NCBI GenBank assembly: GCA_033439265.1
Contig: JAVTVX010000034.1
Coordinates: 19,792,501-19,856,500 of the forward strand
Direction of reading: 5' to 3'
Length of the DNA stretch: 64,000 bases
DNA from: Dillenia suffruticosa
Lineage: Eukaryota > Streptophyta > Magnoliopsida > Dilleniales > Dilleniaceae
Position numbers and translations under genes: made by a program. Shown piece by piece: positions 34,101-44,959 of the stretch. Every line of letters starts with the position of its first letter. The stretch's first letter is position 1. Under the pieces are notes generated by a model, which saw only the letters and a list, made by a program, of their open reading frames with translations, did no database searches and had not been told where the DNA came from.

Positions 34101-36144
34101 GTCGCAGGTTGGACAGACTTTTCATGCCCCTTGGCAATCCCGAAAGTTTTTCACAGTTATCTAATACCAAACTCTGCAAGTTGTGGAGGCCACTAACCGA
34201 CTCAGGTAAGCATATGATGGTAGTGGAAGACAAATTAAGGTACCGCAGTTGCTTCAGATCACCAACTGAATCTGGCATCTCACTTATCTTATAGCCAGTC
34301 AATCCAAGCACCCTTAACCATCTAAAGTGTGGCAACAAAATACTAATCAATTTTTCAGCTATGTGATTACGCCAAAGAGGTGAACAAAAAGAAAAAGGCA
34401 GTGCCAAGAGCGTTCTTTGACACTTCTTTCCCATAAAAGGATCAAATTTTTTAATAACCTCCCATTCTCCACGAACATATGAAGAGTGACGAACCTTGTC
34501 ATAAATGTTACAAGTATTACTGCCATGCAAACCATCCTCCAGCCTAAAACAAAAATCTCCTGCAACAACTTCAGCCAAGTCGTGTATGAGATCATGCATC
34601 ACATACCTTGACATGTCATTGCTAGACTGTTGCAAAAGTGATCTTGATACCAAATCATGAAAGTATTCCCGACCCAAATCTTCCATTTTCTTTCTACCAT
34701 TCTTCTGCCCTAGGAAGCCTTCTGCCATCCACAGCAGGATCAGTTCCTCCATCTCGAACTCGTAATCCTTTGGGAATATTGAAAAGTATGCGAAGCACTC
34801 CTTTAGAGAAGAAGGCAGGTGAAGATGGCTTAGCCTTAAAGCCGGAAGAATTCCACTTTTCTCCTCTGAGAGGTCCCATATATTGCTCTTTAGTAAATCT
34901 TCCCATTCATCAGGCTTTAATTTATCTTTGAGCAGACCTCCAAGAGTTTTTGCAGCTAAAGGAGAGCCTTTGCACTTTCTTGCAATTTGCTCACCAATAA
35001 GTTGCAACTCGGGGTGTGATTTGAAATCATTTGCTCCAAAAGCATGCTGCGTCAGTAAAGATATGCAATCGGCTTCAGACAACCCCTTCAAAGTGAGGGA
35101 GTCAATGGTAGAACCAGCCATTGACGTTGATGAAGCAACACCACGGTGACGGGTTGTGACAATGATTGTGCCTCCAAGGGATGCTGCTGCTTTAAGGGGT
35201 CTGCAAAGGCTGTCCCATTCCTCCTGGTTTTCACTCCAAACATCATCTAAAACCATCAGAAACTTCTTCCCAACTAGTTTCTCCTTCAGTTTTTGCTGAA
35301 GGGAATCCAGATCCAGATCCTTGAGTTGATCACTAGGTTCTCCGACTTTCTGCAGAATTTTCTTTGTTAACTCCTTAACATTGAAGCATTCAGAGACACA
35401 GACCCAAACTCGCAGATCAAAATATCCCTCGACTCGGTCATCATTGTAGACAAGTCTAGCAAGTGTTGTTTTTCCGATGCCACCCATGCCAATGATGGGA
35501 ACCACAAGGAGTTTCTTCCCAGCAGGAGCAACTCGTGGCGCTCGTGGCACTTTGAAGGGAAGAGTGGCAACAGATCTGTAGCCCCCCATACCACCAGAAT
35601 TACCAGGAGGAAGCGGAGAATGTACACTGGAGGATTCAGGACTCAGTTGCAACAACTGAAGTAGAGCCGCTTTGTCAAGATCTCTGCCTCTAACAAGAGA
35701 CTCATCATCCTCTAGGGAAGAAGTCTCGCGTCCTTCTCTTGTCTTGTAGGAGCTCCCTTCACCTCCACTGTAACGTTTCAAACCCAAATAAGAAACTTGC
35801 TCCTTACTTGTTTGTAATCTGAGGGTGATCTCCTTTACTTTGTCGGAGTCGATCGTTGTGGATGAACCGGTGGGAGGAAACTCGTCCAGAATGTCCTCAA
35901 CATCATAGGTTAAATCTCTAAGCCTGTTTAGCCATTCTCCCTCATCCGAATCTTTCTGGTGGTGGTGCTTGTTCTCCGCATCGCTAAGCACAGTATGGAT
36001 GATTGTGAACATATTCCCCCATTGCTGGAGGTTGTGATGGAGTTGCTCTTGAGATTTTGCCCAGTTGAGTAAGACAGGGGAGGTTAATCTGTCACGCAAC
36101 CTCCGAATCGGAGCAGACAGAGCAGCCTCCGGAATGAAAGACAT
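31122..36144 (-). CDS. CC-NBS-LRR disease resistance protein (RPP13-like), three exons
   Basis: Intracellular immune receptor that senses pathogen effectors and triggers defence. Exons: 36144..32447, 31878..31372, 31224..31122; introns of 568 and 147 bp begin GT and end AG, and intron 2 has a TGACTAAC branch-site match. The product has 1435 residues. A Rx-type coiled coil spans about 1-140 (YDVEDILDEF at 80-89). In NB-ARC: P-loop GMGGIGKTT 219-227, kinase-2 FLMVLDDVW 295-303, RNBS-B IIVTTR 327-332, GSPLA 393-397 in place of GLPLA, RNBS-D CFAYFSIFPKDYEF 450-463, MHD 516-518. Leucine-rich repeats fill about 570-1395. Exon 3 adds an acidic tail rich in Asp/Glu. No stop or frameshift breaks it. 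Odd points are a Gly/Pro-rich insert before the P-loop (about 167-213) and the duplicated last exon. Exon borders are inferred from sequence, not from transcripts. Confidence 0.93.
31880..32440 (-). other. NLR intron 1, AT-rich
   Basis: AT-rich intron interior without recognisable coding content. TATAATTGGGTATGAAATTTTTG occurs twice (about 32094 and 32214), a small internal repeat. Confidence 0.6.
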
Positions 36145-36440
36145 GCTTGCTTGCAGAAACTAGAAAGAAAGTAGGAAAGGAAAACAGGAGAGAGAGAGAG
36201 ATCAGAGCAATGGAAACAAGAGAGTATGGAAACCGAGATCATGGGTTGAAGGAAAGGAGAGCTGGTCAATCAAGTTGGGGAGAGAGAGAGAGTGGAAATA
36301 TTTTTGTTACCTTTGGGATGAATTTCAAATTTCATTCCAACCTCAATATAATTCTTTATTGTATTATATTGTTTAATTATTTATTACTTTTTTAAGACTT
36401 TTTTTATTGAATTATTTTTTATAATTATTATAATTATTTG
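36145..36440 (-). promoter_or_regulatory. NLR 5' UTR/promoter region
   Basis: The sequence upstream of the NLR ATG. It contains CT-rich (on the minus strand) tracts at 36187..36200 and 36280..36292, common in plant 5' leaders, and a stretch that matches the 5090..5430 and 41690..41860 segments (36305..36430). Related fragments occur at about 150..300, 5519..5600, 38690..38760, 39895..40110 and 42270..42400. The transcription start was not determined; a TATA-like TTATTTTATAATAA lies near 36460 on the minus strand. Confidence 0.5.
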
Positions 36441-38483
36441 AGGGAAAGGGGATACCAATTTATTATAAAATAAGACAATATTTGAGTGATCAATTTTGTT
36501 ATTATAATAAAAATAGAATATTATTTCTTTTTTAAAAATTATAGGCTTTACTGTCGTACTCATGATATAAATTTAAATTTAAAAGTCATGTTTGAGGGAA
36601 GGGGAATGTGATCAATTTAAATTTAAATTTAAATTTGTTTTTAAAAATAGAAAAAAAATTCAAAAATGCGATCAATTTTGTTGTTATAATAAATAAACAG
36701 ATGATTATAAGAGTTCAAAAGCACATATTTTCTTTTATCTGATAAATGTGATAGACCCACCATCAGTTTAATTTGCAGTCCCTTCCATTGGTCTCCTTTA
36801 GTGCCTTGACAAAAAATAAAATAAAATAAAAAGGAACTTGAGCTATTATTATGGTGGGGATGCTATTTATACCACTGGACCATTAAAGATTTTTTTTTTC
36901 TTTTATAAGTTGATTATCTGTTACCGATTGAGATTCGAATTTGTTTCACTAATCAATTAAATATTATGAGTCTTATTAAGAGATTGATTCTCTCAAATTT
37001 TATTTCTCTATTTATATGACTTGAATTCGTTACCTATGATTAAGAGGATTTAACGTCTAACTGTTTCTTCATTCAATTAAAATTATTTAAAATTTTTAAT
37101 GCCTAAAATTATAAATAAAAAGGTTATTACAAAGTTCAAATACACAAATTTTCTTGTTATTGGATAAATATGATAGACTAGGATAACTGTGATAGACCCA
37201 CCATCAATTTCATGTGCATGTCCCTTTCATTTGATTTCAATTTTTTCAACAAAATATAATTTTTCTTTATTCCATATAGAGAGAGAAAGAGAAAGAGAGA
37301 AAGAGATGGAGAGTCCAGCAAAAATTTCATCTATATATATTCATTAGCAATATTTTACAAATTTTGTTAAAAGCTCCGATGATATCATTAAAAATCTTTA
37401 AAAGAAAAATGTGATTTTATAAGAATACTATTAAAATTTTTTAAAATTCCATTATTTTTTAAGATAACTGTTATATATTATGATTCACTCATTAATTTTT
37501 AAAATAATCATTATATATTACGATTTTCTAAACAAAAAAACAAAGAAAATCAAAAGCTATCAAAAAAAAAGTTAGAGAAAAATTTAAATAAAAGAAAAAC
37601 CATATATTTTTATTAAATTAAGATTAAAATTTTATTGAAAAGATGGTGAAGTCCTACCGAATACAAATATCAAATATAATATTATTTTAAACCTTTAAAA
37701 TACAAAATTTTTATTGATTTAAACATTTAGAGGGATCAAGACTTTTGTTTGTGGATCACAAAGCTTCAAAATTAATCCTATCAAATGGGAAAATGAATTT
37801 AATGAGGTAAAGGAAAACATCAATGATATGTTCTAATCATGTTTACAACAGGGTAGGAGCACATTGAGAAAAGAAGTGAAGCAACTTGTACTTATAAGTA
37901 GATGGCAATTGAGTGATTTCAAAGGACGATGAAGATGGGCTAAGAGGGAGATCACCCGCCTTGAAGGAGAAGAGAGAGGAGAGGCACAGGCTTCATGTTA
38001 TAGAAGAGAGAGAAGCGAGACTCGCAATCCCCCACCTCCTTTTTCTTTTTTTTTTTGATTATACAATGATTAAATATGAGATCATCAGATTGGAAAGAAA
38101 AATTTATAGCACTACATTGTCCTCTTGAGGATCCCCATCTCATTTTTCTATTATGCCCTAAGGGACAGTTTGTCCCATCCCATGTAGAAGTTGGTCTCCA
38201 CCCATCCCACCCCTTTGATTAGTAGGGACTAAAAATTTAGGTCCATATGTCGTCTCTAAAGGAGTGACCCTTATTGATAGCTCTAGTACTCTATGTAGTC
38301 AACCTTTATCGATGGATAGTCGATCCAGTAAAATAATAAGCTACTAAATCGTTCAACTAAGTATCAGGTTCAAAGTTGAGGAATGAAAAATAATATATTA
38401 GGAGAGTCACCCGTAATACAGTCTCCACAAATATTCAAATCGGATCAATTAAAATATGATTTCGATACTGGTAGTAGATATAA

Positions 38484-38526
<43 letters not shown>

Positions 38527-38565
38527 AACCTTTGATTCAAAACTATATATACTTTTATTCAAAAA
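36441..38565. other. Intergenic upstream of the NLR
   Basis: AT-rich, no gene recognised. It holds a diverged SINE-family relic (about 36895..37085), GA-rich patches (37280..37310 and 37960..38020) and another SINE-like relic (38270..38480). Short frames at 37913..38143 cover a GA-rich stretch and are not credible. Confidence 0.5.
38487..38522. repeat. (TA)n microsatellite
   Basis: Perfect AT/TA run of about 36 bp at the edge of a SINE-like relic. Confidence 0.95.
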
Positions 38566-38569
38566 TATA

Positions 38570-41195
38570 TATTATGTTGGGAGAGCTGGATTTAATTCAA
38601 AACTTCGATTTCTTTAATCTTAGTTGGATAATATTTATCTTCTTTAAAGAGATGATCAAGTATTTTTATTTATTCTATCATGTTGAGGAGAGAGAGAGAG
38701 AGAGAGTGGAAATAAGAATTTTTCTATTTCTATTTGATCATCACGTTGATATTGCATAAGGAAAAATTTGGTGAAATTTCAATGATAGATGTCACGCATT
38801 TCCATAGTTTAATCTTAGTCATATAATATTTGTCTTCTTCAAAGAGATGGCTAATTATTTTTATTTTATTCAATCAACTTGCAGGAAGATTGTGAGAATA
38901 TGAATAATTGTTTCTGTTACTTATCACCGGTATTCAAATTCGTATTCTAACTAATTCAATTTGAACTTGTACGGGACCCAATTTAGGGAGGCGGCTTTCT
39001 TATATTTTTTTATTCTCAAATTTCAAACTCAATACTTGATTAAAAAATTTAACATTTTATTTCACTAGATCAACTGTCTATCAATGATTATAAATTAGGT
39101 GAAATTATGAGTACGACCATTTCTAATATTAGTTTACATCACCAATCAAATTATGAATTATAATAAATAATTTAATAAATTATAATTTTTAACTGAAATT
39201 TATTTTTGGGTAATAAGAAAAAATTGTAAGGCAAGATTTTACCAACTTTCTTTTTTAAAAAAAGGAAAAAGAGAGAGAGAGAGAAGTAAAACAGGGTCTC
39301 AGTGAACTTTATATGCAAAAAAGCTTCTTATGTTCAGCTTGGGTCCTTCATTGAATTTTTATTTTCTCTTTTCCAAAGGAAAGAAAAAAAAGAAAAAAAC
39401 CTTCCAATCTGGAATTTAGTTTTTGTGGGGAGACTTAAATATGGAACAAGATATTCTATAAAGCTACAACTGAATAAAGTAAAAATTGTAGACATTAAAA
39501 CCAAGTGTTGACAGTAACACAAATATCAAATGTCAATATTTCAAATGAATTTTGACTTAATATATGCAAGTTAGAGTTAATATCCTTTTTTTTTTTGTTT
39601 TTCTTTAAAATTATCAAAAATAATTGTATTGAGATTGTGAATGAGAAAATTAATTTACAACCAAAGGTATCAAGGGAGCAGTGACATATGTTAGTGAAGA
39701 GGCAAAATAAAATAAAATAAAATAAAATAAAATAAAAGGATATGAAAGCTCACCAACTGATGATTTATTGAATAATAAAATATGAGAGTTAATAATTTTA
39801 TTTTTTCATGTCGTTTTCTTTTTTTTTTAAAAGGAAAACTCGTATTTAGCCAACGTTATGGACTTTGAGCTGCATATAAAACCTGGGGGGGGGGGGAGAT
39901 ATCGGAGCAATGGAAACAAGTGAATGGAAACCGAGATCAAGGGTTGAAGAAAAAGGAGGGCTAGATTTTATTCTAAACTTTGATTTCTTTAATCTTATTA
40001 GTTAGGTAATATTTGTCTTCTTCAAAGAGATGGGTAAGTCTTTTTGTTTACTTAATCAAGTTGGAGAGAGAGAGAGAGAGAGAGAGTGGGAATAAGAATT
40101 TTCCTATTGCTATTCAATCATGTGAGTGGATATTGAATAAGGGAAAATATTGTTAAATTTGAATAGCAGATGCCATACCATTTCCAATAATAGTTTAATA
40201 GTTTAATCTTAGTTGGGTAATATTTATCTTCTTCAAAAATATGGCTAATTATTTTTATTTTTTTCAATCAAGTTGTAGGGAAACGGTGAAAATATTATTA
40301 TTAGTTTTTTTATCTACTATCAGTATTCGAAATCATGTTTTGATTAACCTGGTTTGAATATTTATGGAGATCCTATTTAGGGGTGATTTTTCCTGCGTAG
40401 TATTTTTTATTCTTAAGTTCTAAATCTGATATTTGGTTAAGAGATTTAACACTCCATCCTAATATACCAATTGTGAATATGAATTTTTTATTGCTATTTG
40501 GATATTGACCAAATAAAAACCCTTTAGAAAATAAGGTGAAATTTCAATAGTAGATGCCGCAGTTGAATAAATACAACCATTTTCAATATTAGTTTGATCA
40601 ACAATCAAATTATGAATTGTAATAAATAATTCAATAAATTATAATTTTTCATTGTAATTTATTTTTGGAGTGATAAGAAAAAATTGTATGGCAAGCTTAT
40701 AGAAATTAACTCCACACTACAAATATGAAATATAGTTTTTATGGGGAGACTTAAGCATGGAACTAACATATTCTTTAAAAGTTACAATCGGACAAAGTTA
40801 AAATTATAAATATTAAAAAAAGTGTTGGCAGTGTCAATATTTTAAAGGTATTTTTATTTAATATATGCATGTTAAAGTTAAATTCTAATTTTTCTGTTTT
40901 TCTTTAAAATTATCAATAAAAAAAATGTATGGAGATTGTGAATGAGAAAATTAATTTACAACCAAAGGTGTGAAGGGTGCAACTGATACTAAAAAGGACA
41001 TAATATATAAAAAGAATTTTAGTTAATTATTATTTGCACAGTATGAAAATAAAATACAATCGATGATTTATTGAATAATAAAATATGAGGGATAAGACTC
41101 CTTTGTCCTCAATTTTGGACTCATTATTAGAAATGATAGGCATAAAAAATGAAAAATTCCTATTTAGCCAACTTTGTGGACCTTAAGCTGGATAG
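38570..41195. repeat. Tandem duplication of about 1.3-kb units upstream of the NLR
   Basis: Unit 1 (38570..about 39850) and unit 2 (39945..about 41195) are collinear. Both have GATTTCTTTAATCTTA, a (GA)n run followed by GTGG(A/G)AATAAGAATTTT, a SINE-like relic (38920..39090 and 40310..40480), TTATTGAATAATAAAATATGAG and TTTAGCCAAC. The (GA)n part resembles the NLR upstream region at 36270..36300. Each unit may be the upstream part of a lost or never-complete receptor copy. No NLR coding sequence was found in either. Confidence 0.75.
39888..39960. promoter_or_regulatory. NLR 5'-flank-like fragment (closest match)
   Basis: GGAGCAATGGAAACAAG, GAATGGAAACCGAGATCA and GGGTTGAAG appear as in 36205..36255 just upstream of the NLR start. 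Preceded by a run of about 12 G where the NLR has GA repeats. The orientation is the same as in the NLR, but to its left there is no receptor coding sequence. Confidence 0.5.
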
Positions 41196-41272
41196 TCTCA
41201 AAAGCATTTACTTATTTATTTATTTATCTCACATGATTTGCGAAGAAGAAATCGAAGAAGCCGATCCATTTG

Positions 41273-41755
41273 CTGACCCTAATTGACAAAATAAGGTTGG
41301 AATGAAATTGAAATTCATCCTAAATGTAAAAATAAAAATTGAAAATTAAAAAATTAAAAAAAAATTCCAAAAATCTAAAAAATAAAAAATCTAAGATTTT
41401 CCCTATTCATAAATTTAAGACTCAAATTTTTAAAAATTCTTCTATAAAAGCTATCCCCACTCACAATAAATACCTTATACTTAATATATCATATTTAATA
41501 AATTTCTCAATATATATTTACAAATTAAAAAAATAATTAATTTTTTATTTTATATATATATTCAATTATTATCGTATATGGTTTGTTACATGGACGGTAA
41601 TGTCGAGGCAAACGAAACTTCTCTCCACAAACTGACGTAAAGAAAGACTTTGGGTGCAACCGCAGACAGTGTTACTTTTTTAATATTTTTATTGCATTTG
41701 GGATGAATTTCAATTTCATTCCCACCTCATTTTGTCAAGTAGGGTTAGGGAGTCA
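41273..41755. repeat. Inverted-repeat (foldback) segment
   Basis: Arms of about 54 bp: the left arm (41273..41330) contains TTGACAAAATAAGGTTGGAA and ATTGAAATTCATCC; the right arm (41695..41750) is its near-perfect reverse complement, with GGATGAATTTCAAT and TTCCCACCTCATTTTGTCAA. The interior of about 365 bp is AT-rich. No target duplication was found, so a foldback transposable element is possible but unproven. Partial copies containing the right arm occur at 5090..5430 and about 36305..36345. Confidence 0.6.
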
Positions 41756-42053
41756 GTTGGACAGACATTTTGGATTATATAGTTTAATTATTTATTACTT
41801 TTTTAAGACTTTTTTTGTTGAATTATTTTTGATAATTATCTTAATTATTTGAGGGAAAGTGGAGGGAGAGAGAGAATGTCATTTCCAAGCTCAACAACCC
41901 CTATTGAGTCTTCAAGAGATGAATGTGAACACCTAAATATGAAATTTTGAATAATGTGAAATTGAAAAGACAATCTCTTAGAAAAACTCTCGACTCACTC
42001 ATCACTTATTTAATTAAACTAAAGTTGTGAACTTTATCATAACTTACTCATTA

Positions 42054-42054
42054 C

Positions 42055-42085
<31 letters not shown>

Positions 42086-42098
42086 TATGTATATATAA
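42054..42098. repeat. (AT)n(AC)n compound microsatellite
   Basis: An AT run followed by ACACACACAC and a further AT run, lying directly at the left edge of SD1 copy 2. Confidence 0.9.
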
Positions 42099-43722
42099 TT
42101 TTGAAATATGTAACTTAATTGACTCTTCAATAAGTAAATTGAGTCTTCTCTATAACGTTTCAATTTTATCAGATGTTCTTGAAGAAATATGATTTGAATC
42201 GGAGTGATCAGAGTATAATTCTGTATACCGATAGCAAAATAAAAAAGAAAAGAAGTAAATTGAGTTTGAGAGAGAGAGAGAGAGAGTCTTGCTTGGGAAA
42301 AACTGTTGGATCAGGGCAATGGAAGAATGGAAGAAAGAAAGAGTGACAGAGAATGGAAATGAGATCATCATGTAAAGTAGATGAGAAATGAATTTCTTTG
42401 GGGTGAGACAATTTAGAATCTCCCAAAAAAGAAAAAGAAAAGCATGTTATTTTTACTCAACAAAAAAAATATGAATAAAATTACAAAACATGTTATTTTT
42501 ACTCAACAAAAAAGAAAAAGAGATTATGTAAGCACATCCTGCTAAATAATTTCTCCCAACTTTTGAACTATTTTGCAGGGTTTGGCTGACCTGATTTTTT
42601 CATTGGGCAAATTTGCTACATATGGCAACATAAGTTGTTAATAAGTTGTTTCTTTTTACAAATTTATTGATTATTTTATCCTTTTTTAATAACTTTAATC
42701 AATCATTCTCTTCAAGGGCTCAAACGAAAATTGTTAGTATCCAATATTTTTTATTTTTCAAATTGAAAAAAAAATTATTATGTTAATTTAATTTTGTTGT
42801 AAATAGTATTTTTCAATTTTTAGTATAACCAGTTTAATTAGTTAATCCGGTGCTTTAACGAGACATACAACATTCAAAACTTAAGGTGACATGATTACAA
42901 TTAAAAAATAAATAAATAAATAAATAAAAGATAGCTGGTTGTGGCAATGAGAAATGCCAATTGTGGATTATACTCACTGTCTCTGAAAAAAAAAAAAAAG
43001 ATACAGAAAATTTTTGCTTGCTATGCTAAGGATACACAATTTATTTATTTATTTTTTGGTATATTTGGATGAGACAATGAGGATAGAATACACCTTTGCC
43101 GAGAAATGATGAGACAAAAATGTGCCAAAAATTTACGCCTTAACCATGCATCTTTCAATTTTTCATGCTATACCATCTTATATTCGGAGTCTAATTCAAT
43201 TTAAATACTTCTTTAGCTCTCTTAATATAATCTTTTACATCGTAAATCCTTCATAATTTTATAGTAAAAGTTATAGTTGTTTTGGACTAGAATGTCTTAA
43301 AATTTCATTGAAAAAACTATATTGTCTACTTTGAATAAAAAGATTTGATATTATTTTCATAGTAAATACAACCAACTTATATAACATTTGAAAGTTATCC
43401 CAATTTAGTTTTCAATATAAAAAGATTCGGAGTAATTGAAAATATTTGAAAAAAATTATAATCATTTTATCAACAAGGTGTCAAAATATGCACAACTTTG
43501 CTTTTTGGAGATTGCGAGGTTAATGTGGATCATTAAGCTTCTCCTCTTGATTTAAGCAATTTAAGTCATTCCAATAAGTCCACATCAAAAGTTTTGTCTC
43601 TTTAAATTCTATTCAATGTTATTAGAACCGTACCGCGTATTGACCCATAAAATTCAAAAATATGGTTGAACCGATTGGACCGTGGATCAATATGGTCAAA
43701 CCGCTGATTTTTTAATAATAAT

Positions 43723-43768
<46 letters not shown>

Positions 43769-44310
43769 CAATAATTACTTTTAAAACTCATATTGATAAT
43801 TAAGAACTAAATAACTAAATTATAAAGTCATATAAAATATAAATTAAAATCATAATATCAAAAATTGATAGTCTCACATCTCATAGAAATTAAAAAAATA
43901 AAAAAAAATAAAAAAAAATAAAAAAAAAATCTTAAAATTTTTTTTTTTAAAGTTTTGACCCTAGACCGCGGTTTTTTAAAACCGACAGTTCAACCTCGGT
44001 TCACGGTTGAACCGTCGGTTCAGTCTGGTTCAATTGTAAAACGGTATTTTTATTCAACCAAACCGTAAAAGTGTTATAAGAAGGGTTGAACCGATTGAAC
44101 CGGCGGTTCGGTCCGGTTTTAATAACATTGATTCTATTTCAAATTTCAAGTTATATTAAATATTTTATATGTTTTAGCATTTCTCCCATTACTCTTCAAA
44201 ATGAAATATGGAGTACTTTTGAGATTTTCTGCAGATTTATAACAAATTATTTGTTTAGAGTTGAGTGAATCCTTCTAAGCAATCAAGTTTATGGCTTGTT
44301 TATGTCGAGT
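42099..44310. repeat. Segmental duplication SD1, left part, copy 2
   Basis: Collinear with 1..1635. It contains an NLR-5'-flank-like stretch at 42270..42400 and the inserted element at 43614..44130. After removing that element the match continues up to TTTATGTCGAGTGAGTTTTG at 44291..44310. No gene recognised. Confidence 0.85.
43614..44130. mobile_element. hAT-like MITE, 517 bp, with empty site
   Basis: Terminal inverted repeats CAATGTTATTAGAACCG and CGGTTTTAATAACATTG (17 bp, one mismatch), flanked by the perfect 8-bp target duplication ATTCTATT (43606..43613 and 44131..44138). SD1 copy 1 has a single ATTCTATT at 1451..1458 with continuous flanks. An 8-bp duplication and CA...TG ends fit the hAT superfamily. 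The interior has a (TA)n run (43726..43764) and GGTTCAACCG/CGGTTGAACCG-like repeats near the right end. No transposase; non-autonomous. Confidence 0.92.
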
Positions 44311-44606
44311 GAGTTTTGAGTAGGGATGGCAATATCTGATCCGTCGGATCAGATTTTTTTTTTAATCAGGTTAAGGTCGGATCAGGGTTGGGTTTTAATA
44401 TTAGAGTAATCCGATAACAATTTATAACAAAATAAAATTTTATTTTGATATTATATTATTAAATAAAAAGAATTAAACAATATCTAAATTATTTTGCAAA
44501 TTTAGGAAAGAAAAGTTATTGAATTTAATGACACTTCCTAGTTGATGTTGAGACCAATCAATGTTGGCTTCAACACCCATTATTGTGATATCACCCTGCG
44601 TAGAGA
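44311..44606. other. Spacer with degenerate element end
   Basis: At 44324 the phrase AGGGATGGCAATA resembles the end of a known kind of small plant DNA element, followed by the inverted repeat CTGATCCGTCGGATCAG. The other end was not found. 44515..44606 is collinear with parts of 3620..3665 and 4235..4300. Confidence 0.45.
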
Positions 44607-44930
44607 CTAACCATTGCACAATGGTGTGCATCATTTCCCTCCTTTAACATTGTTTTTAAATAATACTTTTAATAATGGTGTCTGACTAACCATTGCACAA
44701 TGGGGTGCATCATTTGCCTCCTTTAACATTGTTTTTAACTAATACTTTTAATAATGGTGTCTGACTAACCATTGCACACTGGTGTGCATCATTTGCCTCC
44801 TTTAACATTGTTTTTAATTTTAAATAATACTTTTAATAATGGAGTCTGACTAACCATTGCACACTGGTGTGCATCATTTGCCTCCTTTAACATTGTTTTT
44901 AAATAATACTTTTAATAATGGATTCTAACT
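44607..44930. repeat. Four-unit tandem repeat (79-85 bp) with hairpin core
   Basis: Units start with CTAACCATTGCACA at 44607, 44686, 44765 and 44850; the spacings are 79, 79 and 85 bp. Each contains CTCCTTTAACATTGTTTTTAA and ATACTTTTAATAATGG. The core can pair with itself: CCATTG-CA-CAATGG in unit 1, TGCACAC-TG-GTGTGCA in units 3 and 4. The matching place in SD1 copy 1 (4285..4320) has a single diverged unit. Function unknown. Confidence 0.9.
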
Positions 44931-44959
44931 ATTGTGACTTCAATGCCCATACACACACT

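Noticed and set aside
32552-36395. Open frames on the plus strand and in other minus frames across the NLR
   Set aside because: Shadows of the receptor coding sequence; none has a recognisable domain.
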